DNA of 38,240 nt, taken from NCBI GenBank assembly GCA_013426815.1, contig JACDZH010000007.1:1-38240 (forward strand). The letters run 5' to 3'. Shown here in pieces: positions 29,005-38,240 of this stretch (positions within the stretch are counted from its first letter, which is position 1; each line of letters begins with the position of its first letter). Source of the stretch: Paludibacter sp. GTDB taxonomy: Bacteria > Bacteroidota > Bacteroidia > Bacteroidales > Paludibacteraceae. Made by a program: the position numbers and the translations under genes. Below the pieces are notes generated by a model, which saw only the letters and a program-made list of their open reading frames with translations, had not been told where the DNA came from and did no database searches.

Positions 29005-30945
29005 ATGAGTTACCTCAATTTTGACAAAACTTTGTTGATAAACCTCGAAAAATCGCTTACCAAAGAGATGATTCGTACCAATCGGGCTGGAGCTTACAAC
29101 ATTACCACCCTAATTGACTGCAACACCCGAAAATATCATGGTCAGTTAGTGATGCCACTTCCCGATATTGACGATTCCAATCATGTGCTGCTTTCCTCCT
29201 TAGACGAAACAGTAATACAACATGGAGCCGAATTCAATTTAGGAATTCATAAATATGAGGGAAATAATTATAGTCCAAATGGACATAAATATATTCGTCA
29301 ATTCGATTGCGAAATGATTTCCAGAACCATTTATCGTGTGGGCGGTGTTATCCTTTCCAAGGAACGACTTTTGGTTTCATTTGAACCTCGGGTACTTATA
29401 AAATACACTTTAATCGAAGCCCACTCTCCTACTTTGTTGCGTTTCAAACCATTTCTTGCATTCCGCAGTGTAAATAAATTAACACAGGAGAACAATTTAG
29501 CCGAAACTTCATACAAAGAAATTCAGGATGGCATTTGCATGTGTTTGTACGATAATTACCCCAATTTATGCATGCAATTTTCAAAAAAATCTACATATTC
29601 CCACCAACCTATTTGGAACAAAAATATTGAATACTACAAAGAACAAGAACGCGGTTACGAGTATAAAGAAGATTTATTAGTACCGGGATTTTTCGAATTG
29701 TCCATCAAAAAAGGAGAATCTGTTATTTTTTCTGCAGGGATTTCCGAAATATCACCTCGAAAGCTACATAAACTTTGGGAAGAAGAAATGACCCGAAGAA
29801 ATAATAGGACGGATATGTTCTCGTGTTTAAAAAATTCTGCAGAGCAATTTTACAAACGCGTTGGAGATAAAACCTATTTATTAGCTGGTTATCCATGGTT
29901 TGGAGCACGCGCTCGCGATCAGTTTATAGCACTTACAGGCGCCACCATCACCATCGGAAGGATGGATTATTTTGAAACCATTTTAGAAACCGGTATTGCT
30001 GAGCTAAAACGATTTATGGACGGCGAAAGAACCGGATTTAAACTTCAGGCGATTGACGATCCGGATGTTCTATTGTGGTTATTGTGGACAATTCAACAAT
30101 ATGCCAAAGCCACATCGCTGAATCTGGCAGCAACACGATTTGGAGAATTGGCTTCAGAAATAATTGCCTATATTCGAAAACAAAATCACCCCAATTTATT
30201 TCTTCATAACAATGGTTTGCTGTATGTAAACGGAACCGAACGACCTGCAACATGGATGAATGCCATAGAAAATGGCCGTCCTATTACACCTCGAACAGGA
30301 TATGTTGTTGAAATTAATGCACTGTGGTACAATGCCTTAAAATTTACTTCGCAACTTACACGTGAAAACGGAAACGATCATGCAGCCGATTTGTTCGACT
30401 ATCAGGCAGAAATTGCACGCGAAGCATTTATTAAAACTTTTTGGAACGGTACTTACCTTTATGACTTTGTGGATGGAAGTTATAACGACTGGGAAGTGCG
30501 CCCCAATATGATTTATGCTGTTTCACTTCCGTTTTCACCATTGGATAAACAACAACAAAAATCGGTATTGGACATTACAACCCGTGAATTATTAACGCCC
30601 AAAGGTTTACGCACTTTAAGTCCCAAAAGTGGTTCGTATCGACCTACTTACATTGGCGGACAACTGGAACGTGACCGAAATTATCACAACGGACCTGTCT
30701 GGCCTTGTACTTTTGGTGCTTTTTCCGAAGCATATTTAAAAGTTTACAAACAAAGTGGAAAATCATTTATTGAACGTATGTTGACTGGTATCGAAGTTGA
30801 ATTGACAGAGCTTTGTATCGGTTCGTTGCCAGAGTTATTTGATGGAAACCCACCTTATAAAGGGCATGGTGGGATGTCATTTGCAATGAGTGTGGCAGAA
30901 ATTTTGAGAGTATTAGACCTGTTGAAAAAATACGAAAACACATAA
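29005..30945 (+). CDS. Glycogen debranching enzyme (amylo-alpha-1,6-glucosidase type)
   Basis: TNRAGAYNITTLIDCNTRKYHGQLV, AGYPWFGARARDQFIALTG, GTYLYDFVDG, RNYHNGPVWPCTFGAFSEAYL. Confidence 0.9.
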   Translation: MSYLNFDKTLLINLEKSLTKEMIRTNRAGAYNITTLIDCNTRKYHGQLVMPLPDIDDSNHVLLSSLDETVIQHGAEFNLGIHKYEGNNYSPNGHKYIRQFDCEMISRTIYRVGGVILSKERLLVSFEPRVLIKYTLIEAHSPTLLRFKPFLAFRSVNKLTQENNLAETSYKEIQDGICMCLYDNYPNLCMQFSKKSTYSHQPIWNKNIEYYKEQERGYEYKEDLLVPGFFELSIKKGESVIFSAGISEISPRKLHKLWEEEMTRRNNRTDMFSCLKNSAEQFYKRVGDKTYLLAGYPWFGARARDQFIALTGATITIGRMDYFETILETGIAELKRFMDGERTGFKLQAIDDPDVLLWLLWTIQQYAKATSLNLAATRFGELASEIIAYIRKQNHPNLFLHNNGLLYVNGTERPATWMNAIENGRPITPRTGYVVEINALWYNALKFTSQLTRENGNDHAADLFDYQAEIAREAFIKTFWNGTYLYDFVDGSYNDWEVRPNMIYAVSLPFSPLDKQQQKSVLDITTRELLTPKGLRTLSPKSGSYRPTYIGGQLERDRNYHNGPVWPCTFGAFSEAYLKVYKQSGKSFIERMLTGIEVELTELCIGSLPELFDGNPPYKGHGGMSFAMSVAEILRVLDLLKKYENT

Positions 30946-30949
30946 TACT

Positions 30950-32200
30950 ATGAAGGCATTAATGTTTGGCTGGGAATTTCCACCGCATATTTTAGGAGGA
31001 TTAGGAACAGCAAGCTATGGATTAACTAAAGGGATGGCAATGCAAGAGGACATGGAAATTACCTTTGTCATTCCAAAACCGCATGGCGACGAAGATCAAA
31101 GCTTTCTGAAAATTATTGGTGCTTGCAATGTACCCGTAGTTTGGAAAGAAAATACCTGGGACTATGTGAATCAGCGCATTGGTAATGTGATGCATCCCGA
31201 TGAATATTTCTGGTTGCGAAATGGAATAAAATACGATTTTCATCGGATTTATACCAATGATTTGGGATGTATCGACTTTTCGGGTCGCTATCCCGATAAC
31301 TTGATTGAAGAAATATCGAATTACGAAGCAATAGCAAGCGTACTGGCACATCAGATGGATTTTGACATCATTCATTCACACGATTGGCTGACTTTTCCGG
31401 CAGGTGCATTTGCAAAACAAATCAGTGGTAAACCGTTGGTTATTCACGTTCATGCTACCGATTTCGATAGAAGCCGCGGACAAGTAAATCCAATTGTTTA
31501 TGGTATCGAAAAACGAGGAATGGACGCTGCCGATCACATTATGACGGTAAGTGATTTGACACGAAAAATTGTAATTGAAAAATACCATCAAGATCCGGGT
31601 AAAGTAACTACAGTACACAATGCAGTTGATCCATTACCGGATGCTGATTCGTTTACAAAAACCCCGCGCAACGACAAAGTGGTGACTTTTTTGGGTAGAA
31701 TTACTATGCAAAAAGGACCTGAATATTTTGTTGAAGCTGCTTATCGTGTGCTTCAAAAAACAAAAGGAGTACGTTTTGTAATGGCAGGTAGTGGCGATAT
31801 GATGAATGCCATGATTGATTTGGTGGCCAAACGGGATATTGCTGATAGATTTCATTTTACAGGCTTTTTGAAAGGACGTCAGGTGCACGAAATGCTTGCC
31901 GAAAGCGATGTTTATATTATGCCTTCGGTGTCAGAACCTTTTGGTATTTCGCCTTTGGAAGCCATGCAAGTAGGTACGCCTTCCATCATTTCGAAACAAT
32001 CGGGATGCGCCGAAATCCTTACTCATGCCATCAAAACCGATTATTGGGATATTGATGCTATGGCAGACGCAATTTATTCAATCGTAAAAAATCCTGCTAT
32101 GCACAAATGTTTGCAACAATTGGGAAGGGATGAAGTAAATAATATACGTTGGCAAGACGCCGGATTGAAAGTACGTGGAATTTACGATAGTGTTATGTAA
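30950..32200 (+). CDS. Glycosyltransferase family 4 protein (glycogen-associated)
   Basis: MFGWEFPPHILGGLGTASYGLTKGM, HSHDWLTFPAGAFAK, SVSEPFGISPLEAMQVGTPSIIS. Confidence 0.9.
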   Translation: MKALMFGWEFPPHILGGLGTASYGLTKGMAMQEDMEITFVIPKPHGDEDQSFLKIIGACNVPVVWKENTWDYVNQRIGNVMHPDEYFWLRNGIKYDFHRIYTNDLGCIDFSGRYPDNLIEEISNYEAIASVLAHQMDFDIIHSHDWLTFPAGAFAKQISGKPLVIHVHATDFDRSRGQVNPIVYGIEKRGMDAADHIMTVSDLTRKIVIEKYHQDPGKVTTVHNAVDPLPDADSFTKTPRNDKVVTFLGRITMQKGPEYFVEAAYRVLQKTKGVRFVMAGSGDMMNAMIDLVAKRDIADRFHFTGFLKGRQVHEMLAESDVYIMPSVSEPFGISPLEAMQVGTPSIISKQSGCAEILTHAIKTDYWDIDAMADAIYSIVKNPAMHKCLQQLGRDEVNNIRWQDAGLKVRGIYDSVM

Positions 32201-32301
32201 GTATCTTCAGTTTAATTTTCAGATTTAAAAATGGTTACCTCATTACTTGTTAACATATCAATTTGTAAACCAGTAACTTGTAACTCTAACGAATAATATT
32301 T

Positions 32302-33597
32302 ATGAAAAACATTTGTTTTTATTTTCAAATTCATCAACCAATACGGTTGAAACGTTATCGTTTTTTTGATATAGGTCAGGATCATTATTATTATGATGAT
32401 TTTCAAACCGAAGAACGTGTAAGATATTTGGTAGATCAATCTTATTTACCTGCCAACAGAACAATTGCAGAAATGATTCGGAGTTCGAATGGTAAGTTTA
32501 AATGTTCATTTTCAATTTCCGGCATTGCTCTGGAACAATTTGAGCAATATGCTCCCGAAGTGATTGACAGTTTTAAAGAATTAGCAAAAACGGGTAATGT
32601 TGAGTTTCTGGCTGAACCTTATGCCCATTCGCTTTCGTCAGTTTTCGATGCCAAAGAATTTGTGCAACAAGTTAAAATGCACGCCGATAAAATTGAAGCA
32701 TTGTTCGGTAAACGACCTACTGCATTGTTCAATGCCGAATTGATTTATTCCGACGAAATAGGTGAATTGGTAGCAAAAATGGGATATAAAACCATATTGA
32801 TTGACGAAGCCAAGCATATTTTAGGGTGGAAAAGTCCAAATTTCGTTTATACACATTCAAATATTCCAAAACTTAAATTATTGGTTCGGAATTATAAATT
32901 AAGTGATGATTTAGCATTTCGATTTTCAAAAATGAATTGGAGTGATTATCCAATGACTGCCGAGAAATTTATTGAATGGATGGCAAATACACCCGAAAAT
33001 GAAAATATCATAAATTTAGGTTTTGGTTACGAAGTTTTTGGAATCACTCAATCGGCATATACCGGAATTTTTGAATTTCTGAAAGCACTTCCATATCATG
33101 CCATGGAGCATCAAATTGGTTTTGTTTTGCCTTCTGAGTTTAGTAAAAAAAGTGAATCAGCAGGTCCATTATCTGTTCCATATCCCATCAGTTGGGTGGG
33201 AAACGACAAAGATCTTACTCCATGGACAGGAAATGATTTACAGCAGGAAGCATTAAATAAACTCTATGCAGTAGGTGAACGTGTTCGGCTATGTTCCGAT
33301 AAACCACTGTTACGTGACTGGTTGATACTGCAAACAACCGATCATTTTCGGTATATGAGTCACAAAGATGCTTACGGAACTCACTACGAATCGGCTTACG
33401 ATGCTTTTATGAATTATATGAATGTGTTGGCAGACTTCATGGAACGTGTTGACGCTCAATATCCTACTACTATCGAAAATGAGGAATTGAATGAATTACT
33501 CAAAACCATCAATAGTCAGGAGTTGCAAATTGAAACACTGGAGAATGAAGTAAAAAAGCTAAAAGCAAAAAAAGTAAAAGCCGCAGACTCAAAATAA
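32302..33597 (+). CDS. Glycoside hydrolase family 57 (alpha-amylase-like)
   Basis: NICFYFQIHQPIRLKRYRFFDIG, FSISGIALEQFEQYAPE, NAELIYSDEIGELVAKMGYKTILIDEAKHILGW. Confidence 0.9.
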   Translation: MKNICFYFQIHQPIRLKRYRFFDIGQDHYYYDDFQTEERVRYLVDQSYLPANRTIAEMIRSSNGKFKCSFSISGIALEQFEQYAPEVIDSFKELAKTGNVEFLAEPYAHSLSSVFDAKEFVQQVKMHADKIEALFGKRPTALFNAELIYSDEIGELVAKMGYKTILIDEAKHILGWKSPNFVYTHSNIPKLKLLVRNYKLSDDLAFRFSKMNWSDYPMTAEKFIEWMANTPENENIINLGFGYEVFGITQSAYTGIFEFLKALPYHAMEHQIGFVLPSEFSKKSESAGPLSVPYPISWVGNDKDLTPWTGNDLQQEALNKLYAVGERVRLCSDKPLLRDWLILQTTDHFRYMSHKDAYGTHYESAYDAFMNYMNVLADFMERVDAQYPTTIENEELNELLKTINSQELQIETLENEVKKLKAKKVKAADSK

Positions 33598-33608
33598 AAA
33601 AGTTCAAT

Positions 33609-33649
33609 TATCCCAAATTTGTTTCAATTCAAATTTGGGATTTTTTTTG
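33609..33649 (+). terminator. Terminator downstream of GH57
   Basis: ATCCCAAATTTGtttcaattCAAATTTGGGATTTTTTTT. Confidence 0.9.
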
Positions 33650-33664
33650 TTCAATCCCGCTTTC

Positions 33665-33695
33665 TTTGCCATTTAAACATAAACCCCTACCTTTG
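33665..33695 (+). promoter_or_regulatory. Bacteroidetes-type promoter of the CCA-adding enzyme gene
   Basis: TTTG-N19-TACCTTTG, 28 bp upstream of the ATG. Confidence 0.7.
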
Positions 33696-33722
33696 CATTT
33701 CCAAAATTAGGATAAAGAATTT

Positions 33723-35120
33723 ATGAAAGAATTTCTTCACAATAAAATATTTCAAATAATATCCGATGCTGCTGATGAGCAAAATCAGGAATGTTATGTC
33801 ATTGGTGGATTTGTTCGCGACATTTTTCTCAAACGCCCATCCAAAGATATTGATATAGTAGTAGTTGGAAGTGGTATTGAACTGGCTAAACGTGTTTCGG
33901 AAAAATTAGGCAAAAAAGCTTTTTTGACTGTTTTTAAAAATTTTGGAACTGCACAAGTAAAAATGGGTGATTTGGAAGTTGAATTTGTTGGCGCCCGCAA
34001 GGAATCATATCAACGTGATTCGCGAAACCCAATTGTTGAGGATGGAACGCTGGAAGATGACCAAAATCGCCGCGATTTCACCATCAATGCAATGGCAATT
34101 TGCCTGAATAAAGATCGTTTTGGTGAACTGATTGACCCGTTTGATGGTATGACAGATTTGAAAAATTTTGTTATTCGCACACCACTAAGTCCCGATATTA
34201 CTTTTTCCGACGATCCATTACGAATGATGCGTGGTATTCGTTTTTCGGCACAATTGGGATTCTTTTTGGAAACCAATACTTTCGATGCTATAACCCGAAA
34301 CAAAGAACGAATTGAGATTATTTCGAAGGAACGAATTGCAGATGAATTGAATAAAATTATGCTGTCACGGAAACCATCAGTGGGATTTATATTGCTCGAA
34401 AAAACAGGATTACTGGAAATTATTTTTCCTGAGGTATTGGCATTAAAAGGTGCTGAAACAAAGGATGGCGTTGGTCATAAAGATAATTTTTATCACACTT
34501 TGGCAGTGTTGGACGGACTTTGCGAACATACCGACAATTTATGGCTGCGATGGGCAGCTTTGCTACACGATATTGGTAAACCCACAACTAAAAGATTTGA
34601 TGCACGTTTGGGCTGGACTTTTCATAACCACAATTATATCGGGGAGAAAATGATTCCGGAAATTTTCCGCAAATTGAAATTACCCGGAAACGACAAAATG
34701 AAATATGTACAAAAAATGGTATCGCTGCACATGCGCCCCATTGTATTGAGCGAAGATGAAATAACCGATTCGGCTGTACGCCGCTTGTTGTTCGATGCAG
34801 GTGATGATATTGACGATTTAATGATGCTTTGCGAAGCTGATATTACTTCAAAAAATCAGGACAAGGTAAAACGATTTAAAGCTAATTTTCAACTTGTTCG
34901 TCAAAAATTGAAAGAAATTGAAGAAAAAGACCGTGTTCGAAACTTTCAACCACCCATCAGTGGACAGGAAATTATGGATACTTTCAAATTGCCGGCTTGT
35001 GCCATCGTTGGTGAAATCAAGACGAAAATAAAAGATGCCATTTTAGATGGAATTATTCCCAATGAGTATGAAGCTGCCAGATTATATATGCTTGATGTGG
35101 CTAAGGGTTTAGGAGTTTAG
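33723..35120 (+). CDS. CCA tRNA nucleotidyltransferase / HD domain protein
   Basis: [38 protein letters not shown] domain [14 protein letters not shown]. Confidence 0.93.
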   Translation: MKEFLHNKIFQIISDAADEQNQECYVIGGFVRDIFLKRPSKDIDIVVVGSGIELAKRVSEKLGKKAFLTVFKNFGTAQVKMGDLEVEFVGARKESYQRDSRNPIVEDGTLEDDQNRRDFTINAMAICLNKDRFGELIDPFDGMTDLKNFVIRTPLSPDITFSDDPLRMMRGIRFSAQLGFFLETNTFDAITRNKERIEIISKERIADELNKIMLSRKPSVGFILLEKTGLLEIIFPEVLALKGAETKDGVGHKDNFYHTLAVLDGLCEHTDNLWLRWAALLHDIGKPTTKRFDARLGWTFHNHNYIGEKMIPEIFRKLKLPGNDKMKYVQKMVSLHMRPIVLSEDEITDSAVRRLLFDAGDDIDDLMMLCEADITSKNQDKVKRFKANFQLVRQKLKEIEEKDRVRNFQPPISGQEIMDTFKLPACAIVGEIKTKIKDAILDGIIPNEYEAARLYMLDVAKGLGV

Positions 35121-35175
35121 GGTTTAGTTAATAATAGATTTCATACAATGGTAATAAGAAAAAATTGAAGAATAA

Positions 35176-35223
35176 CGCAAAAGCGGGATGTCCCCTTCGC
35201 AACCATTTGAAAGGTTTGAAGAT
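35176..35223. repeat. Third copy of the CATCCCGCTTTTGCG / CCTTTCAAATGGT repeat (inverted orientation)
   Basis: CGCAAAAGCGGGATGTCCCCTTCGCAACCATTTGAAAGGTTTGAAG, reverse complement of the 23609 family. Confidence 0.75.
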
Positions 35224-35254
35224 TAAGAAATACTTCCATTGTATTACAATAGAT

Positions 35255-36524
35255 ATGAGAAAATCAATTGTTATATCATCTATTTTACAATTTGTGTAAC
35301 TGCCTTTCTTGCACAAAAGGATAACTAGCCACAGAAGTTCAACTACAATCAAAAAGTAATTGATTCTTTTTATGCCGAACGACTTGGAAGGTTGGATTCT
35401 GTATTACAAAAATTGGTGGATAATGGAACACCCACGCTGTAACATTTGTGGCACATCACGGAAAAGTGATACATCACAAAGCATTTGGGTGGAGAAATGT
35501 GGAGAATAAAATTGCATGTCGTGAGGATGATTATTTCCGAATGGCATCGCAAACAAAACCCATTACTGCTGTGGCAGTTATGACACTTTTCGAAAAAGGA
35601 AAAATATTGTTGGACGAGCCGATAAAAAAATATATACCTGCTTTCGATCATCCACAAGTGCTGGTCTCGTTTAATGAAAAGGATTCGACATTCACAATCC
35701 GACCGGCAAACAAAGATATCACTATTCACCATTTGCTGACACATACTTCGGGCATTTCGTATGGAAATGGCACTACCCGAAAGATTTTTGACAAAATGGG
35801 AATTCCTGTTTCACCACTTTATTCTCTTGAAAATAAAACACTTGCCGATGTTATTAAAACATTAGCAAAATGTCCGCTCGAACATGATCCAGGTGAAAAA
35901 TTCACTTATGGTATGAGTTTGGATGTGTTGGGATATTTAATTGAAGTGGTTTCGGGAAAACCTGTGAATGAATATTTCCGTGAACGGATTTTTGAAACAT
36001 TGGGAATGAACAATACTTTTTTTACACTTCCAAAAGTAGATGAAAAACGATTAGTAACGCTATATCAAAAAGATAAAAATACCCCGTTAAAGCAAAATCC
36101 AAGTCAATTATATCAAACATACTCTTACGCGTGTACACAGACATTATTTAGTACCGGAGCAGGATTGACGGGAACTATAGAAGATTATGCCAAATTCTGC
36201 CAAATGATATTGAATGGCGGTGAATTTAATGGTAAACGAATATTAGGACGAAAAACCGTAGAATTGTTGTGTCCCAATCAAGTGAAAGATTTGCGAGGCG
36301 AAATTGGTTTTGGTTTGGCTTTCGATGATTTCCGATCGGAATATATTCATGAATCCATAGCTTCCGAAGGCTCGTTGCAATGGGGTGGCATGTTTGGAAC
36401 TGATTATATAATTGACCCAAAAGAAGATTTAATTTTACTTTTTTTTATAAATTTGCAACCAAATAATTCTGGAACTGACTTTAAAGTTTTGTTCCATAAC
36501 TTAGTATATCAGGCACTTAGATAA
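35255..36524 (+). pseudogene. Class C beta-lactamase-like serine hydrolase, N-terminus disrupted
   Basis: Main ORF 35448-36524 has the SxxK motif (MASQTKPITAV). Upstream coding continues in other frames: MRKSIVISSILQFV(frameshift)VTAFLAQKDN*PQKFNYNQKVIDSFYAERLGRLDSVLQKLVDNGTPTL(frameshift)TFVAHHGKVIHHKAFG. Confidence 0.65.
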
Positions 36525-36923
36525 TACAGCTGAAAGTAAATTGATAGAACATTCGAAACTTAAACTCAAAAATGCTTTGTTGTAATTTTGAGTAAACTCC
36601 GAAAAGCCAGTATTTGCACACAGAATACACAAAATTGACAAATTATTACTAAATATTTTACAAGAACATTTTCAATAATTTGATAATGTGATAAATATTT
36701 GGGCTTTAATAATTATCGTATTTTCTCGTTTATTCTGTTTATTCCTTTTATTCTGTGTGCTAATAATTCTAATAATAAACTCAATGTTTAATCCGGAGTT
36801 GAAATCGTCTTACAAATGACAATTTTATAACCAACAAATGACAATTAATTATTTAAATATCTGCATATTATAAATAATTTGATTTCATGTTATAGTCAAT
36901 TCCTGATTTTTTCATCCAAAAAA

Positions 36924-36954
36924 TTTGTCAAATGGTCTAAAAAGTCTATCTTTG
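36924..36954 (+). promoter_or_regulatory. Bacteroidetes-type promoter of tRNA-Met
   Basis: TTTG-N19-TATCTTTG, 17 bp upstream of the tRNA. Confidence 0.75.
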
Positions 36955-36971
36955 CACCGCTTTAGAAAAAT

Positions 36972-37045
36972 GGCGAGATAGCTCAGTTGGTTAGAGCGCA
37001 TGATTCATAATCATGAGGTCGCGAGTTCAATTCTCGCTCTCGCTA
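36972..37045 (+). tRNA. tRNA-Met (anticodon CAT)
   Basis: Cloverleaf: GGCGAGA/TCTCGCT acceptor, GCTC/GAGC D-stem, CATGA-TTCATAA-TCATG anticodon arm, GCGAG-TTCAATT-CTCGC T-arm. Confidence 0.95.
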
Positions 37046-37052
37046 CTCAACT

Positions 37053-37083
37053 AAAAAGGAAGTTCATTTGAACTTCCTTTTCT
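37053..37083 (+). terminator. Terminator downstream of tRNA-Met
   Basis: AAAAGGAAGTTCatttGAACTTCCTTTTCTTTT. Confidence 0.85.
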
Positions 37084-37104
37084 TTTAAATTTAATTTGAT
37101 ATTT

Positions 37105-37620
37105 CTACTTTACTGCTAAAATAGGTGTTTTCAATGTAAATGAAAATTGACTAAGATCGGAACTTGCATCCGAAACAACACTAAAAGTAAGTTTAGCTTC
37201 CCTAGAAGCCTTTTTTGCAACATATTTAAATGGGAAAAAAAGCGATATAGTAGTTCCATTCATTAGGAATCTTCCTTCTGTATAATTCGAATTGGACATA
37301 AAGACAGAATCCATTGAACTTTTGCTGGGAAGTATCATTTTAGTCAAACTATCAGCCGATTGGGTAATAATAAACGATTTTAGATTATTGGAAACACCGG
37401 TAACATATATTTGAAAACTAACAGTATCTCCTACAGCTATTGTATCCAGCCTATAAACACCTGCCAAATCGGTATAATAGATATTTAGGGTGTCCATTTT
37501 GTTAGTTGTAGGGTTCTTATAAAATTGTATTTCTGGGCGATAATTCACAGTATTGTCTACATTACAAGCAATAAAAACGAATAAAAAAAATCCGAAGAAG
37601 TAAAAAGTGTGCTTTTTCAT
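37105..37620 (-). CDS. Small lipoprotein of unknown function
   Basis: MKKHTFYFFGFFLFVFIACNVDN lipobox-type signal. Internal start preferred because a TTTG-N20-TAATTTTG promoter lies at 37639-37670 (minus). Confidence 0.65.
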   Translation of the reverse strand: MKKHTFYFFGFFLFVFIACNVDNTVNYRPEIQFYKNPTTNKMDTLNIYYTDLAGVYRLDTIAVGDTVSFQIYVTGVSNNLKSFIITQSADSLTKMILPSKSSMDSVFMSNSNYTEGRFLMNGTTISLFFPFKYVAKKASREAKLTFSVVSDASSDLSQFSFTLKTPILAVK

Positions 37621-38240
37621 ATTGATTAATATTTTTTGCAAAATTACAAAAACCAGACCAAAGTAGCAAATAAATGCAAACAAATACAAATAAAGGGTTC
37701 TGCTACTTTTGTGTGGGTTGATGGTTAATTTAAAAAATCAAGTACAAATGGCATATCCAGAGCATCGGGAGTTTTACATATTTTTTTTACAAAAAAATTA
37801 AATAGTTTCTTCTCAAAATTTAAAGTATCACATAGTACTATAACTTAATTTTTGTTTTACATATCAAATTGTTAAGCATCTATTTTATATATTTTCAAAG
37901 AAAAATTGTAAAACTATGTCTATTAATTGATAATTGTCGTAATACCCACATGAATTCTAGTAGTACCAAATAAATAATACCCAATCATTGTAGTCTTGTA
38001 AAATCATTGTAAATACAAAAATTTAAATCACTCTTTTCTTTCGAGATTAAATTTAGTTAGTTAGGCTTAAGGTTGTGTATTAGATGGGTGCTTTGCCACC
38101 AACCAACCAACCAACACTAGCCCGAATTCATCGTACAGTATTGTCATTCTGATGGTTCATTCCGTGAAACGGAAACATTGTGAAGAATAGACATTATATA
38201 AGTTGTAATTAATTGAAATAAAATTAGTTACTTTGCAGTA

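Noticed and set aside
36972-37045. tRNA-Ile2 (CAT, lysidine-modified) alternative for the tRNA
   Set aside because: The acceptor and T-arm sequences look like elongator tRNA-Met of Bacteroidetes; a tRNAscan/TFAM check would settle it.
38096-38116. Short CCAA tandem repeat near the right edge
   Set aside because: Only about four units in intergenic sequence at the window edge; no context to interpret.

Overview
This 38.2 kb AT-rich window looks like Bacteroidetes (Bacteroidales-like) chromosome: TTTG-N19/20-TAnnTTTG promoters, a T9SS sorting domain, and Bacteroidetes-type gene content. From left to right it holds: a histidine-degradation operon (ftcD-hutI-hutU-hutH, minus strand); a fumarate reductase/succinate dehydrogenase operon (frdC-A-B, minus) interrupted by a four-helix-bundle (S23/IVP-like) gene with 30-bp terminal inverted repeats; a trimeric HndA/HndC/HndD-type [FeFe] hydrogenase (minus); miaB; greA and a HIT protein; a GNAT/hemolysin-like acyltransferase; and glycogen metabolism genes in two divergent blocks (glgP and a GT3 glycogen synthase on minus; debranching enzyme, GT4 and GH57 on plus). 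The blocks are separated by a small accessory island with a T9SS cargo protein, a hicAB locus and a rhomboid protease with a polyacidic tail. The right end has a CCA-adding enzyme, a damaged class C beta-lactamase-like gene, tRNA-Met(CAT) and a small lipoprotein. The most striking non-genic signals are: (1) a 187-bp palindromic MITE-like insertion flanked by TTAA duplications inside hicA, whose removal restores an intact 64-aa HicA and which leaves hicB as an orphan antitoxin; (2) the 515-bp TIR-bounded four-helix-bundle element inside the frd operon, with two partial copies of its terminal repeat elsewhere; (3) several families of small palindromic intergenic repeats; (4) a terminator-like hairpin between the greA promoter and greA, reminiscent of a leader RNA/attenuator. 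All family calls come from reading motifs; no database search was run.
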